This document shows positions 42,152 through 51,276 of a stretch of 54,043 bases of DNA, piece after piece; position 1 is the stretch's first letter, and every line of letters starts with the position of its first letter. This stretch comes from Chloroflexota bacterium (GTDB lineage: Bacteria > Chloroflexota > Anaerolineae > CG2-30-64-16). A program made the translations under genes and the position numbers. The DNA is taken from the NCBI GenBank assembly GCA_026389845.1, contig JAPLHB010000046.1, positions 1 to 54,043 on the forward strand, given 5' to 3'. The notes under the pieces are model-generated. The model made no database searches. It saw nothing but the letters and a program-made list of their open reading frames with translations, and was not told the DNA's origin.

Positions 42152-43813
42152 TTAGAGGTTGGAGGTTGGGCCATCAACCGTCCAAGTTGGCAGGACAAAG
42201 GGGGGCGGAGAGGCCACTCCCCTCAGTGTGTCCAGCGCCCAGGCGAAGGCGTCCTGATCGCGCCAGGGATGTTCGGTGGCGCCAAAGCACATGGATTGCT
42301 CGTGGCCCTTGCCGCAGGCGATCACCACGTCGCCGGGCTGGGCCAGCCGGACGGCGTGGAGGAGCGCGGCCTGGCGATCCGCCACGCAGACGAAATCTTG
42401 GCCTTCCACCCGCCCGGCCGCGGTCAACGCGGCAGCGCTCTCGGCCATGATCGCAGCCAGGTCTTCGGTGCGCGGGTCTTCGGCGGTGATGACGGTGTAG
42501 TCGGCCCCGCGAGCGGCCTCCGCGCCCATCAGTCGGCGCTTTTCGCGATCGCGCAGCCCGGCGCTGCCGAAGACGACGATCAGCCGGCCGCCTGGCGCCA
42601 CCGACGGACGAACAGCCTCCAGAGCGCGGGCGAGCGCGTTGGGCGTGTGGGCAAAATCCACGATGGCGGTAAAAGACTGACCGCGGTCAATCCGCTCCAT
42701 GCGCCCCAACACGCCGGCCATGGCCCGCACGCCGGCCTGGATGGCGGCCGGCTCGATCCCCAGCGCCAGCGCGGCCCCGACTGCGGCGAGGATGTTGGAA
42801 ATGTTGAAAGCGCCGACGAGCGAGGTATGTAATTGCAGATTGTGGATTGCAGATTGCAGATTGCCAGCCGCGATTTGGATGTCGAATTCGACGCCCGCGG
42901 GTGTATGGTGGATGGCCGCCGCGGTCAGCGCCAGGGCGTTTTGCGTTTTGCGTTTTGCGTTTTGCGTTTTGCTATCTGCGATTCCGTATGTAATCACCCG
43001 CTCGGCTGGAATGGCAGCCAGGAACTCGAATGAGCTGTCGTCACGGTTGAGGACGGCGGTTTTTGGCAAGCGGCCAGGGATCTTCGAGCCAGAGACCTTC
43101 GAGGTTTCCGAAACCTCGAAGGTCTGGGTGAGCGACCGAAACAGCAGCGCCTTCGCGTCGCGGTAGGCTTCGTAAGTCCCGTGAAAATCCAGGTGCTCGT
43201 GGGTGACGTTGGTGACGACGGCTACATCGAACGCGCAGCCGGTCACGCGGTGTTGAGCCAGCCCGTGCGAGGTCGCTTCTAAGACCGCGACCTCGGTCCC
43301 GGCGTCGCGCATCTGGGCCAGGTAACGCTGCACGTCGGGCGCGTCGGGCGTGGTGGTGTGCAGGCCGGTGTCGTAGGTTCGATCGCCGATCACCGCGTTG
43401 ACAGTGCTGATCAACCCGGCGCGCTTGCCCGCGGCTCGCAGGATGCAATACAAAATGTTGGCGGTCGTCGTCTTGCCGTCGGTGCCGGTGATGCCCACCA
43501 GGGCCATGCTGCGGCTGGGCTGGCCGTACCAGGCTGCGCTCAACCAGGCCAGCGCCTCCCGTCCGTCGGGGACCTGGACGTAGGGCACGGGCAGGCCTGT
43601 CAACGGCTGTTCGCCGACGACGGCCACTGCGCCCCGCGCAATCGCGTCGGGGATGAAGCGGTGCAGGTCGGCGCTGATGCCGCGATAAGCGACAAACAAC
43701 GCGCCAGGGGCCACCTGGCGCGAGTCGGAAGTGATGTGAGAAATCGTGATCCGGTGGGCGTCGCTGACGGCGATCACCCGCGGCAGGCCGGCGAGCAGAT
43801 CATAAAGCCACAT
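42152..43813 (-). CDS. murE: MurE-like UDP-MurNAc-tripeptide synthetase
   Basis: 553 residues. Mur ligase order: N-domain (about 1-90, SDSRQVAPGALFVA), ATP-binding GITGTDGKTTTANI (P-loop), substrate region TTTPDAPDVQRYLAQM and EATSHGLAQHR, TNVTHEHLDFHGTYE, then the C-domain with FAHTPNALARALEAV, VFGSAGLRDREKRRLMG and GKGHE. It adds the third residue to UDP-MurNAc-L-Ala-D-Glu. The residue cannot be set: the diagnostic loop reads AEDPRTED instead of DNPR. Three repeat-derived insertions interrupt the middle domain (43093-43125 and two tracts in 42829-42979). ATG 43813 is chosen because MWLYDLL begins the fold. A zinc-ribbon membrane protein gene precedes it. Confidence 0.9.
   Translation of the reverse strand: MWLYDLLAGLPRVIAVSDAHRITISHITSDSRQVAPGALFVAYRGISADLHRFIPDAIARGAVAVVGEQPLTGLPVPYVQVPDGREALAWLSAAWYGQPSRSMALVGITGTDGKTTTANILYCILRAAGKRAGLISTVNAVIGDRTYDTGLHTTTPDAPDVQRYLAQMRDAGTEVAVLEATSHGLAQHRVTGCAFDVAVVTNVTHEHLDFHGTYEAYRDAKALLFRSLTQTFEVSETSKVSGSKIPGRLPKTAVLNRDDSSFEFLAAIPAERVITYGIADSKTQNAKRKTQNALALTAAAIHHTPAGVEFDIQIAAGNLQSAIHNLQLHTSLVGAFNISNILAAVGAALALGIEPAAIQAGVRAMAGVLGRMERIDRGQSFTAIVDFAHTPNALARALEAVRPSVAPGGRLIVVFGSAGLRDREKRRLMGAEAARGADYTVITAEDPRTEDLAAIMAESAAALTAAGRVEGQDFVCVADRQAALLHAVRLAQPGDVVIACGKGHEQSMCFGATEHPWRDQDAFAWALDTLRGVASPPPFVLPTWTVDGPTSNL
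42829..42979. repeat. Two repeat tracts inside the murE-like gene
   Basis: 42829-42865: GCAGATTGTGGATTGCAGAT-type units, coding NLQSAIHNLQ. 42937-42979: (GCGTTTT)n units, coding KTQNAKRKTQNA. Both are in frame and of the kind seen between genes. The residues between them belong to the protein. Confidence 0.88.
43093..43125. repeat. 33-nt palindrome family, copy 4, in frame inside murE
   Basis: AGACCTTCGAGGTTT, CCG, AAACCTCGAAGGTCT: perfect arms. On the coding (minus) strand it reads TFEVSETSKV, the same peptide as in the kinase at 18901-18933. Confidence 0.92.
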
Positions 43814-43826
43814 GATGGACCGACCG

Positions 43827-44357
43827 TTACTCGGCCGCGGGAGCGTGCCGAGTCTGTTGACCGACGCCCTCGACCCGTAACCCGTGCCAACGGCACTCCT
43901 TCCCCCCGCAACGATAGCGCCGCACCGGTACAACTAGATTGACCAGGCGATCTACCCCGTGACGGTGGGCCCGGTGGATTCGCCCTCCGCACCTGGGACA
44001 GGTCAAGATAACTAACGCAGGGGTTCGCCGCAGCCGCCAGCGGACACGCCAAAGCAGGGCAGCAAGGACAATCAAGAACAGGGGGATCGCGATCAGCTCC
44101 GATAAGCCCAAACCCGACCTGAATCTGATGAGCGCATCAATGACGCGCCCGACGATGCCCATGACCGTATCGTCAACTCCCTGGAGCCATGCGAGCAAGG
44201 TCCCACGGATGTTCATCTGCTCGAAAAAGAGAAAGATCGTCAATAGAAGCCCAGCGACGATTGCGAGCTCGACCCAATACGTCTTCAGGAGCCGTACAAA
44301 CGGACTGTCCTGTCGTCGAGAGCGACGATGGCGATGAGGCTGCAATTCTTCCGACAT
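43827..44357 (-). CDS. Two-helix membrane protein with C-terminal zinc ribbon
   Basis: 176 residues. A basic N-terminus, one helix near 29-46 (VELAIVAGLLLTIFLFF) and another near 88-105 (LIAIPLFLIVLAALLWRV), then a cytoplasmic tail with LTCPRCGGRIHRAH and CGGKECRWHG, four cysteines that could bind zinc. Not a family I know. It lies between nuoN and murE, 13 and 21 bases from them, so it may ride on either transcript. Function unknown. Confidence 0.72.
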   Translation of the reverse strand: MSEELQPHRHRRSRRQDSPFVRLLKTYWVELAIVAGLLLTIFLFFEQMNIRGTLLAWLQGVDDTVMGIVGRVIDALIRFRSGLGLSELIAIPLFLIVLAALLWRVRWRLRRTPALVILTCPRCGGRIHRAHRHGVDRLVNLVVPVRRYRCGGKECRWHGLRVEGVGQQTRHAPAAE

Positions 44358-44378
44358 ATCCTATCCTTCCTCTTGCAA

Positions 44379-45965
44379 TCAGCGCAAGGCAAACAACTGC
44401 ACGGACTTTGTCGCCCAGGCGATCAATAGCCCCGGCGCCAGGCCCAACAGCAGAGTGAGAACGGCGGTAATCCCCAACGAGACCCGCAACGGCCATGCAA
44501 CGCCAATCGGCTCGGCGTCCGCCTCGGCCGGGGTAAAGAACATGTAGCGGACGATGTTCAGGTAGTAGAACGCGGCCACCACGCTGTTCACCGCGGCGAT
44601 GGCGAGTAGGCCCCACATCTGCCGCTGCACGGCCGCGCCGAAGACGAAGAACTTGCCCACGAAGCCGCCCGTCGGCGGGATGCCGGCCAGCGACAGCAGA
44701 AAGACTACCAGCAGGCCGGCCAGCCACGGCGCGCGGCGGATCAGCCCCGCGTAGTCCTTCAGCTCGACCTTGCCGGTAGCCGTCTCGACGGCTGTGACCA
44801 CCGCGAACGCGCCGACGTTGGTGAAGAGGTAGGCGAACAGGTAGATCAGCACGCCGTTGATGCCCGTAAACGTAGGGGCTGGGCTTGCCCCTGCCCTCGC
44901 TCCCGTCCCCCACACCGCGGCCACGCCGATCAGCATGTAGCCGGCCTGCGCGATGGACGAATACGCCAGCAGCCGCTTGACGTTGGTCTGGCGCAGCGCG
45001 GTCAGGTTGCCCACCGTCATCGTGAGCACGGAGACCGCGATCAGCAGCGCGACCCACTGCGCCTGCAAGGGCGCGAGCGCCACCAGGAAGACGCGCATCA
45101 GGATCGCGAAGCCCGCGGCCTTCGATGCGGTCGAAAGGAACGCGGTCACGGGAGTGGGCGCGCCCTCGTAGGTGTCGGGCGCCCATTGATGAAACGGCGC
45201 CAGGCTGGCCTTGAAACCGAAGCCCGTCAGCAGCAGGATCAACGCGGGCACGCCGAGCGCAGAAGTAGAGGCGGGTCTCGCGCTTGTCGCCGCGTTGGAC
45301 ACAGGAATGACCAGACCCGCCCCTACCTGCGCCTTGCCGGCGAACGCCGCGGCGATGCCGGCCAGGTCGGTCGTGCCGGTGGCGCCATAGAGCAGCGACA
45401 TGCCGTAGAGCATCACCGCCGAGGCGGTCGCGCCGTAGAGGAAGTATTTCAGCGCCGCCTCACCCGACTTCTTATCGTGACGCAGGAAGCCGGCTAGGAT
45501 GTAACTCGTGATGCTCAGGAATTCCATGCCCAGGTAGATCATCACCAGGTTGGTCGCGCTCGTCACCAGGCAGATCGCCGCGCCGACGACCAGCAGCAGC
45601 GCATAGAACTCGCCGCGGTAGGGCGTCCGTGCCTGTAGGGGCGATCCCTTGTGGTCGCCTGTCCCGGTATCGCCGTTAAGATAGGGAACCGCGGTCAGAA
45701 TGACGATGGCGACAGCCAAAATCGCCAGTAGCTTAAAGAAGACGGCGAACGGATCGGCGGCCAACATGCTCGCCACTACGTGCGGCTGTGCGCCGATGCC
45801 AGGGATCACCCCCAGCGCGGCCGCGGCCAGCCCACCGATGGCGACGTAAGGCAGCCACCCCTTCGCCTTACCCTTCGGCCCGACCATGTCCAGTACGAAA
45901 ACCAGAGTCGCGGCCAGCAAGAGAATAAGCTCCGGTAGGAGATAAGTCAAATCAGTCAAGTTCAA
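44379..45965 (-). CDS. nuoN: NADH-quinone oxidoreductase subunit N
   Basis: 528 residues with about 14 helices, an antiporter-like proton-pumping subunit of complex I. Family landmarks are YLLPELILLLAA at the start, YLGMEFLSITSYILAGF, GFGFKASLAPFHQWAPDTYEGAPTP in two pieces, and TGFVGKFFVFG-like LAGIPPTGGFVGKF. The start is TTG 45965 with AGGAGG eight bases before. Three loops carry repeat-derived insertions (44871-44910, 45265-45326, 45630-45659), which makes it longer than usual. It follows nuoM after 70 bases of GGAAACT heptamers. The conserved helices look intact, so it is probably functional. Confidence 0.93.
   Translation of the reverse strand: MNLTDLTYLLPELILLLAATLVFVLDMVGPKGKAKGWLPYVAIGGLAAAALGVIPGIGAQPHVVASMLAADPFAVFFKLLAILAVAIVILTAVPYLNGDTGTGDHKGSPLQARTPYRGEFYALLLVVGAAICLVTSATNLVMIYLGMEFLSITSYILAGFLRHDKKSGEAALKYFLYGATASAVMLYGMSLLYGATGTTDLAGIAAAFAGKAQVGAGLVIPVSNAATSARPASTSALGVPALILLLTGFGFKASLAPFHQWAPDTYEGAPTPVTAFLSTASKAAGFAILMRVFLVALAPLQAQWVALLIAVSVLTMTVGNLTALRQTNVKRLLAYSSIAQAGYMLIGVAAVWGTGARAGASPAPTFTGINGVLIYLFAYLFTNVGAFAVVTAVETATGKVELKDYAGLIRRAPWLAGLLVVFLLSLAGIPPTGGFVGKFFVFGAAVQRQMWGLLAIAAVNSVVAAFYYLNIVRYMFFTPAEADAEPIGVAWPLRVSLGITAVLTLLLGLAPGLLIAWATKSVQLFALR
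44871..44910. repeat. Repeat insertion in nuoN, site 3
   Basis: GTAGGGGCTGGGCTTGCCCC and following CTGCCCTCGCTCCCGTCCC; on the coding strand it gives RAGASPAPT between helices. Related to the GTAGGGGC family at the other two nuoN sites and glmS. Confidence 0.7.
45265..45326. repeat. Repeat insertion in nuoN, site 2
   Basis: GTAGAGGCGGGTCT (45265-45278) and AGACCCGCCCCTAC (45313-45326) form inverted arms with one mismatch around 34 bases. Encodes the loop VGAGLVIPVSNAATSARPAS in frame. Confidence 0.85.
45630..45659. repeat. Repeat insertion in nuoN, site 1 (GGCGACCAYAARGG family)
   Basis: On the coding strand GGCGACCACAAGGGATCGCC then CCTACAGGCA, in frame as GDHKGSPLQA. It matches the glmS insertion at 31695-31724. 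Confidence 0.85.
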
Positions 45966-46035
45966 GGCTATGCCCTCCTGAACCCGGAAACTGGAAACTG
46001 GATATGAGCCAGCTTCTAGCTTCTAGTTTCCAGCT

Positions 46036-47616
46036 TCACTTGCCGGCCAACCCACTCATCAGTTTCACAAACGTCCCGTTGAAGAAGCTCAAGATCGGCG
46101 CGGGGTAGACGCCGAAGACGAACATGAACGCAACCAACGGCCAGAGGGTGACTTTTTCGAAGAACGCCAAATCTTTCGGTTCGTGCAGATCGCCGCCGGT
46201 CTCCACGTCGGTCCAGTGTTCGATCTTGTGCGGGTCATACTGGCCCAGGAAGGTGTACTGGACGATCTTCCAGAGGATGTAGGCCGCGGTAAGCACGATG
46301 CCGAGCACGCCGACGACGGCCCACACCGGCACGATCTCGAACGCGCCCCGGAAGACGAACAGCTCGCTCCAGAAACCGGCCAGACCGGGCAGCCCCAACG
46401 AGGTGAAGGCCGTAACCGCAAAGAGGCCATAGTAGTAGGGCATCTTGTTGGAGAACCCGCCGAACATCTTCAGGTCGCGCAGGTGCGCCCGCTCGTAGAT
46501 CACGCCGACCAGGAAGAACAAGGCGCCGGTGCTGATGCCGTGGGTGAACATTTGGAACGCCGCGCCGTTGAGCGCCATCGTGCTGGCGTCCACCCATTTC
46601 GGCGTGCCGATGGCGGTGGCCGCCGCGCCCACGCCGAGCAGTACGTAGCCCATGTGGCTCACCGACGAGTAGGCGATCAGCCGCTTGAGGTCCCACTGCG
46701 CCATCGAGACCAGCGCGCCGTAGACGATCGAGATCACGCCCAGGGCGACGACGATCAGCGCGTAGCGATGGAAGGCCTCGGGGAAGATCGGCAGGAGGAT
46801 GCGCAGGATGCCGTACGCGCCGAGCTTCAGCAGGACGCCGGCCAGGATCACCGAGCCGGCCGTGGGAGCTGCGGTATGGGCGTCGGGCAGCCAGGTGTGG
46901 AAGGGCCAGCTCGGCACCTTGATGGCAAAAGCGACGAAGAAGGCCCAGAACGCCAACCCGGACAGCAGGACGTTTCCCGCAAACGGCTTGAGCTTCGCCG
47001 CCTCGACGATGTCGAACGTGCCGGTGGTGAAGTAGATCGCCAGGATCGCCAGCAACATGAAGACCGACCCGGCCAGGGTGTAGAGGAAGAACTTGATGGC
47101 CGAGTATTGCGGCCGGTCCTTCGGCTGGCCCCAGATGCCGATGAGGAAGTACATCGGTACCAGCCCCACCTCCCAGAAGACGTAGAAGAGCACCAAGTCG
47201 AGCGAGACGAAGACGCCGGTCATGCCCATTTCCAGGAGCAGGAAGAGGAAGAAGAACTCCCGCACCCGCGTCTTGATGACCCGCGCCGAATACCACAGAC
47301 CGAGCACCGTCAGGAAGGTGGTCAGAAAAATCAGCGGGATGCTCAACCCGTCCACGCCCATGTGGTAGTTGATGTTGATCGCGGCGATCCAGGGCACGTT
47401 GATCTCGAACTGGAACCCGCCGGCCCCCTGGTTGTAGCCGAACCAGAGGCCGATCGCCAGCCCCAACGGCAGCAGGCTGATGGCAATGGCGCCGTTCTTG
47501 ATCAGGCGTTCCTCGCGGGCCTTGTCCAGGCTCAGCCACTTGCCCCAGGGGAGCAAGGTGAGGATCGCGCCGACGAGGGGCACGAAGGTGATGATGGTAA
47601 GCAGCGAATTAGTCAT
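46036..47616 (-). CDS. nuoM: NADH-quinone oxidoreductase subunit M
   Basis: 526 residues with about 14 helices. Characteristic segments are NYHMGVDGLSIPLIFLTTFL, FYVFWEVGLVPMYFLIGIWG with the conserved Glu, FAIKVPSWPFHTWLPDAHTAAPT with the Lys of helix 7, and AYSSVSHMGYVLLG. It is an antiporter-like proton-pumping arm subunit of complex I. No repeat insertion was found in it, unlike nuoN and nuoL. It precedes nuoN. Upstream, instead of nuoL, lies the beta-helix gene; a GGTAAACTGGTAAA heptamer tract fills the gap. Confidence 0.95.
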   Translation of the reverse strand: MTNSLLTIITFVPLVGAILTLLPWGKWLSLDKAREERLIKNGAIAISLLPLGLAIGLWFGYNQGAGGFQFEINVPWIAAININYHMGVDGLSIPLIFLTTFLTVLGLWYSARVIKTRVREFFFLFLLLEMGMTGVFVSLDLVLFYVFWEVGLVPMYFLIGIWGQPKDRPQYSAIKFFLYTLAGSVFMLLAILAIYFTTGTFDIVEAAKLKPFAGNVLLSGLAFWAFFVAFAIKVPSWPFHTWLPDAHTAAPTAGSVILAGVLLKLGAYGILRILLPIFPEAFHRYALIVVALGVISIVYGALVSMAQWDLKRLIAYSSVSHMGYVLLGVGAAATAIGTPKWVDASTMALNGAAFQMFTHGISTGALFFLVGVIYERAHLRDLKMFGGFSNKMPYYYGLFAVTAFTSLGLPGLAGFWSELFVFRGAFEIVPVWAVVGVLGIVLTAAYILWKIVQYTFLGQYDPHKIEHWTDVETGGDLHEPKDLAFFEKVTLWPLVAFMFVFGVYPAPILSFFNGTFVKLMSGLAGK

Positions 47617-47697
47617 GCAACTGTCCTCCGATAAGAGTCAGTGTCGGTGATTGGTAAATTGGTTACTTGGTAAACTGGTAAAGAATACCCCAGCCTT

Positions 47698-49713
47698 CTA
47701 TCTCTTCAACACAGCCGGCAGATAGTTCCGCCACGGGCTATGAACCTCATTCGAATACCAGCTCTCACGGCCTTGCGTATCGTAGGCGGTGATGGTGACA
47801 ACGATGCCGCCGCTGCCAAACCCGGACAACGTGAAGTGGGTGGCGTTGCCCACGTCAATGGGCGAATTGCCCTGGGTCGCGCCGGCGCCGTGATAGGGCG
47901 GACCGGACGCATCGGTGTCGTAGTAGACCTTGTAGCCGTAGCCGGTAGTCGTGCTGGGGATGGCGTCCCACGAAAGGCTGGCCGAACCGCCCGCAAAGGT
48001 AGCCCGCAAGTTCTGCGGCGGCGGCACCGGCGCATTGGGATCAGGGTCTTGGATGTAAGGGATGAAGAGCAACCGCCCACGGCTGGAGTTGTCATACCAG
48101 TCGTAGACGTGCGCCAGGATGTCCACCGTGGCGACGGCACCCCAATAGTTGTGCGTGCCGCTAATGTCTCCGGAGGACAGAACCACAACATCATAGTTGG
48201 AGTTGCCATAAAGGTTGTTATGGTGGAACTGCGGTGTGCCATTGATGGCCACCCCGCCAATTACGGCTGTAGGCGAGATGGCGGTGTTGCCGACAATAAC
48301 GTTGTAGAGAAAGTCATCTGAGCCGTCGAAATACACCCCCGAGCCTTGACCGGTGGCAGCAGAGACCCTGTTGGCCGTGATGGTGTTACTTATCACCGTG
48401 CTGTTGTAGGCATAGATGCCGCCACCGCTGTCGTTGCGGGCCGAGTTGCCGCTGACGGTGTTGCTCGCCACCGTGCTGTTGACGACAGAGATGCCACCGC
48501 CGCCGCCCCAGTAGGTCGAGTTACCGCTGACGGTGTTACCCGTCACCGTGCTGCCGCCGGCAGAGATACCGCCGCCGCCGTAGCTGGCCGAGTTGCCGCT
48601 GACGATGTTGCCCGTCAGCGTGCTGCTGCCGGCATCGATACCGCCGCCATTGCTGGCCGAGTTACCGCTGACGGTGTTGCTCGTCACCGTGCCTTTGCTG
48701 GCATAGATACCGCCGCCCAGGTAGCTGGTCGAGTTACCGCTGACGGTGTTGCCTGCCACCGTGCTGTTGTCGGCAAAGATGCCGCCGCCGTAGTGGGGGG
48801 TCGAGTTACCGCTGACGGTGTTGCCCGTCACTGTGCTGTCGCTGGCATAGATGCCGCCGCCGTCGTGACTGGCCGAGTTGCCGCTAACAGTGTTGCCCGT
48901 CACCGTGCTACGGGAGGCATAGATGCCGCCGCCGTCGTAACTGGCCGAGTTGCCGCTAACAGTGTTGCCCGTCACTGTGCTGTTGTAGGCATAGATGCCG
49001 CCGCCGCCGAGAAAGCCGCTGGTGGCCGAGTTACCGCTGACGGTGTTGCCCGTCACCGTGCTGTTGTCGGCAGAGATGCCGCCGCCGAAGTAAGCCGAGT
49101 TGCCGCTGACAACATTGCTGGTAATGATGACATGGTGGTCCGCGGTGCCGGTGGCCTTTATCCCCCGGCTTGAGTTGTTGCGTACCATGCAATGGTCAAG
49201 GTACGGCGCTGCACTGGGCGCATGGATGACGGACTCAGCGTTCTGACCCGCGTATTCCGCCGTGCAATATTGCAGCACGCTACCGCTGATGTAGCTACCG
49301 CCGATATCGAAGGTCGCGTCCACGCTGGAGTCGGTGAAGTAGATGCTTCCCCAATCGCCCTGCCTGGGGCTGGCCTTAGCAGAGGTGAATACAATCCGTT
49401 GACTCTCCGTGCCGCGGGCGACCAGTGTGCCGTTCACCTGCAACAACTTGCCATCCTGGAACTTGATCACCACACCCGGCTGGATGGTCAGAGTCACGCC
49501 CTGCCACACCTCCACGTTCGCAACGACGATGTAGGGGCTATTCGCCAGCGTCCAGGTGGTGTCGGAAACGATCGGCCCGCCGACTTCGGTGTAGGCGGGG
49601 GCGGCGCGCACGTTCCCACTCGCTGTGGACAGCAGCGGTGTCAACAACACCGTTAGCGCAACCAGAAAGCCTATGGCTCGCTGATTGGTATGGGTGACGT
49701 TGCTGGCAAACAT
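47698..49713 (-). CDS. Secreted right-handed beta-helix repeat protein
   Basis: 671 residues. A signal peptide (FLVALTVLLTPLLSTASGNVRA) is followed by a parallel beta-helix region (about 45-530) dominated by units like GGGIYASDSTVTGNTVSGNS, 10-12 copies, resembling Pmp/right-handed parallel beta-helix proteins. A fibronectin-III-like domain (about 565-655, PPQNLRATFAGGSASLSWD) and a WRNYLPAVLKR C-terminus follow; the latter resembles a cell-surface sorting end seen in this phylum. It is likely an adhesin or surface protein. GGAGTGAG precedes the ATG. The nearly identical DNA repeats could change in number. It separates nuoM from nuoL. Confidence 0.85.
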   Translation of the reverse strand: MFASNVTHTNQRAIGFLVALTVLLTPLLSTASGNVRAAPAYTEVGGPIVSDTTWTLANSPYIVVANVEVWQGVTLTIQPGVVIKFQDGKLLQVNGTLVARGTESQRIVFTSAKASPRQGDWGSIYFTDSSVDATFDIGGSYISGSVLQYCTAEYAGQNAESVIHAPSAAPYLDHCMVRNNSSRGIKATGTADHHVIITSNVVSGNSAYFGGGISADNSTVTGNTVSGNSATSGFLGGGGIYAYNSTVTGNTVSGNSASYDGGGIYASRSTVTGNTVSGNSASHDGGGIYASDSTVTGNTVSGNSTPHYGGGIFADNSTVAGNTVSGNSTSYLGGGIYASKGTVTSNTVSGNSASNGGGIDAGSSTLTGNIVSGNSASYGGGGISAGGSTVTGNTVSGNSTYWGGGGGISVVNSTVASNTVSGNSARNDSGGGIYAYNSTVISNTITANRVSAATGQGSGVYFDGSDDFLYNVIVGNTAISPTAVIGGVAINGTPQFHHNNLYGNSNYDVVVLSSGDISGTHNYWGAVATVDILAHVYDWYDNSSRGRLLFIPYIQDPDPNAPVPPPQNLRATFAGGSASLSWDAIPSTTTGYGYKVYYDTDASGPPYHGAGATQGNSPIDVGNATHFTLSGFGSGGIVVTITAYDTQGRESWYSNEVHSPWRNYLPAVLKR
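48390..49110. repeat. Tandem 60-75-bp coding repeats in the beta-helix gene
   Basis: Units contain GAGTTGCCGCTGACGGTGTT and GTCACCGTGCTGTTG, with small in-frame length differences, about 10-12 copies. The adjacent copies near 48880-48970 are almost identical, so recent duplication is likely. Confidence 0.9.
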
Positions 49714-49802
49714 AGCTCACTCCTTGTCTGGCACACAGCCTAACCATGTCTCATCCAGTACAAACCGATCGTACACCGAAAACAGGAAAATTCCTGACGT
49801 GT

Positions 49803-51232
49803 TGCCTCACGATAAGATCTTACTTTCGGGGTATCGTTGACTCATCATATGATCTTACCGTACAGCTATGATACATCTTGGTGCGCGTGATGAACGTTAA
49901 GGTAGCTAGTCTGCTGCAAGTCGGTCACAGGAGGGGTGCGGGGAACCTGGGTTCCCCGCTGCTCCTGCATGTTACCCGGTTTCCGCCTTGAGCGCCAATT
50001 TCCAGACGGCGGCTTGCTGCGTGCGGATCTGTCGCAGCAGTGCGGCCGGGTTGAGGGTGGCGTACAACTGGCGGAGGCGGGCCTTGTCAGCCTCGGTCAC
50101 ATCCGGGGCCGCCAGTACGCGTTGATAGGGCGTCTGGGGCGCATCATAGCGTTTGGTGACTTTGGCGCCATCGCGCTTTTTGCTGACCAGCACCATGACC
50201 GGCTGGAAAAAGTTGTGGTACAGGTGTCGGGTAGTGTAGAGCGCATTCAGGGCGTCGCACGCCGGCTGGCCCTCGTAGCGGTCATAGCCCACGATCTGCC
50301 GCACCGCCGTCCAGTTCTTTTGTTCCACGTGGGCCTGGTCGTTCTTGCGATACGGTCGGGAGCGCGTGAAAGTGAGCTGGTGCTGCTCGCAGTAACGCAG
50401 CAAGTTGGCGTTGATGAACTCGCCTCCGTTATCGGAATCCACCCCCAAGAGCGGGAAGGGCAGCCGCTGGCGGGCCGTGTCCAGCGCAGCGGTCACGGCC
50501 GCTTGGCTGCGATTGGGCAGGGCGACTTGCTCGCTCCAGCGGGTGGTGATGTCTACGATGTCCAGGCTGTGGACAAACTCGCCCTGCGCCGAGTCGCCAC
50601 CATGGGCGACCAAGTCGATCTCGGTGAAGCCTGGGCGGGCGTCATCCCAGTCGGCAAAGGTGCGCACGCGAATAGCCTGCTTGAGCAAGGTACCAGGCTT
50701 GGTGGTGCTCAACCCCTGCCGATGCCCCAGCCGGCGGCGGAGAGGCCGCAACAGCCGATCCGCCGTGGCGGGACTGATCTGCAATAGCAACTCCCGCGTC
50801 GGCTGGTCCAGGCGCAATTCACCATGCCGCTCCAACGCTGTCACCAGGGCCGGCAACGCCGCCACCAAACGCTTGCCGCAGATCTGGTCGGCCACCTGCC
50901 AAAGCTGCTCGAGCGCACCAACAACGACTTGATACTTCGCCGTCGACCGCCGGCGCTGCCGCGTCCGCCGCCGCGGCCAATGCTTCAACAAGTGGCTGGC
51001 GTATTTCCGGTGGTAACCTGTCGCCGCCACAAACTCGTCCAGCATGCGGCACTTCTCAGCACGCCCTGCCTGCTGATACCGCGGCCGCAACGCCTCGGCC
51101 AATTCTTGTTTGCTCTTTTGGCTCATCATACCTCACCTTCCCCAGGCCCCCAGACTTAACGGTCTGGATAGCCTGGGTAAGATTGTCGCATGAGGCAACG
51201 AATCGCCAAAAGTAAGATCTAGCGTGAGTCAA
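49803..51232. mobile_element. IS element with compound terminal inverted repeats
   Basis: About 1.43 kb. The left end (TTGCCTCACGATAAGATCTT..., 49803 on) and right end (read inward TTGACTCACGCTAGATCTT..., from 51232) match over about 60 bp with mismatches, through ATCTTACC. Each end holds two direct copies of a GTTGNCTCAN...GATCTTAC motif, probably paired transposase-binding sites. It contains one transposase gene. A target duplication was not clear. Its right end is only about 10 bases before the first small-RNA promoter. Confidence 0.8.
49972..51129 (-). CDS. DDE integrase-type transposase
   Basis: 385 residues with an N-terminal helix-turn-helix region and an rve/integrase-like core. The catalytic triad is visible: D172 in TEIDLVAHGG, D233 in DSDNGGEFIN, E269 in AHVEQKNW, giving D-x35-E. 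The stretch LTFTRSRPYRKNDQAHVEQK and the later FFQPVMVLVSKKRDGAKV are typical of ISNCY-type integrase-core transposases; the exact IS family is uncertain. The frame is intact, so it may be active. It lies within matching inverted repeats (49803-51232). Confidence 0.9.
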   Translation of the reverse strand: MMSQKSKQELAEALRPRYQQAGRAEKCRMLDEFVAATGYHRKYASHLLKHWPRRRTRQRRRSTAKYQVVVGALEQLWQVADQICGKRLVAALPALVTALERHGELRLDQPTRELLLQISPATADRLLRPLRRRLGHRQGLSTTKPGTLLKQAIRVRTFADWDDARPGFTEIDLVAHGGDSAQGEFVHSLDIVDITTRWSEQVALPNRSQAAVTAALDTARQRLPFPLLGVDSDNGGEFINANLLRYCEQHQLTFTRSRPYRKNDQAHVEQKNWTAVRQIVGYDRYEGQPACDALNALYTTRHLYHNFFQPVMVLVSKKRDGAKVTKRYDAPQTPYQRVLAAPDVTEADKARLRQLYATLNPAALLRQIRTQQAAVWKLALKAETG

Positions 51233-51241
51233 TTCGCCTGA

Positions 51242-51270
51242 TTGACACATTCGCCGTTTCGGTGTATAAT
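51242..51270 (+). promoter_or_regulatory. Consensus promoter of small RNA 1
   Basis: TTGACA (51242-51247), 17 bp, TATAAT (51265-51270): both boxes perfect. The spacer contains CCG-TTT-CGG. Confidence 0.8.
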
Positions 51271-51276
51271 AGAGTC

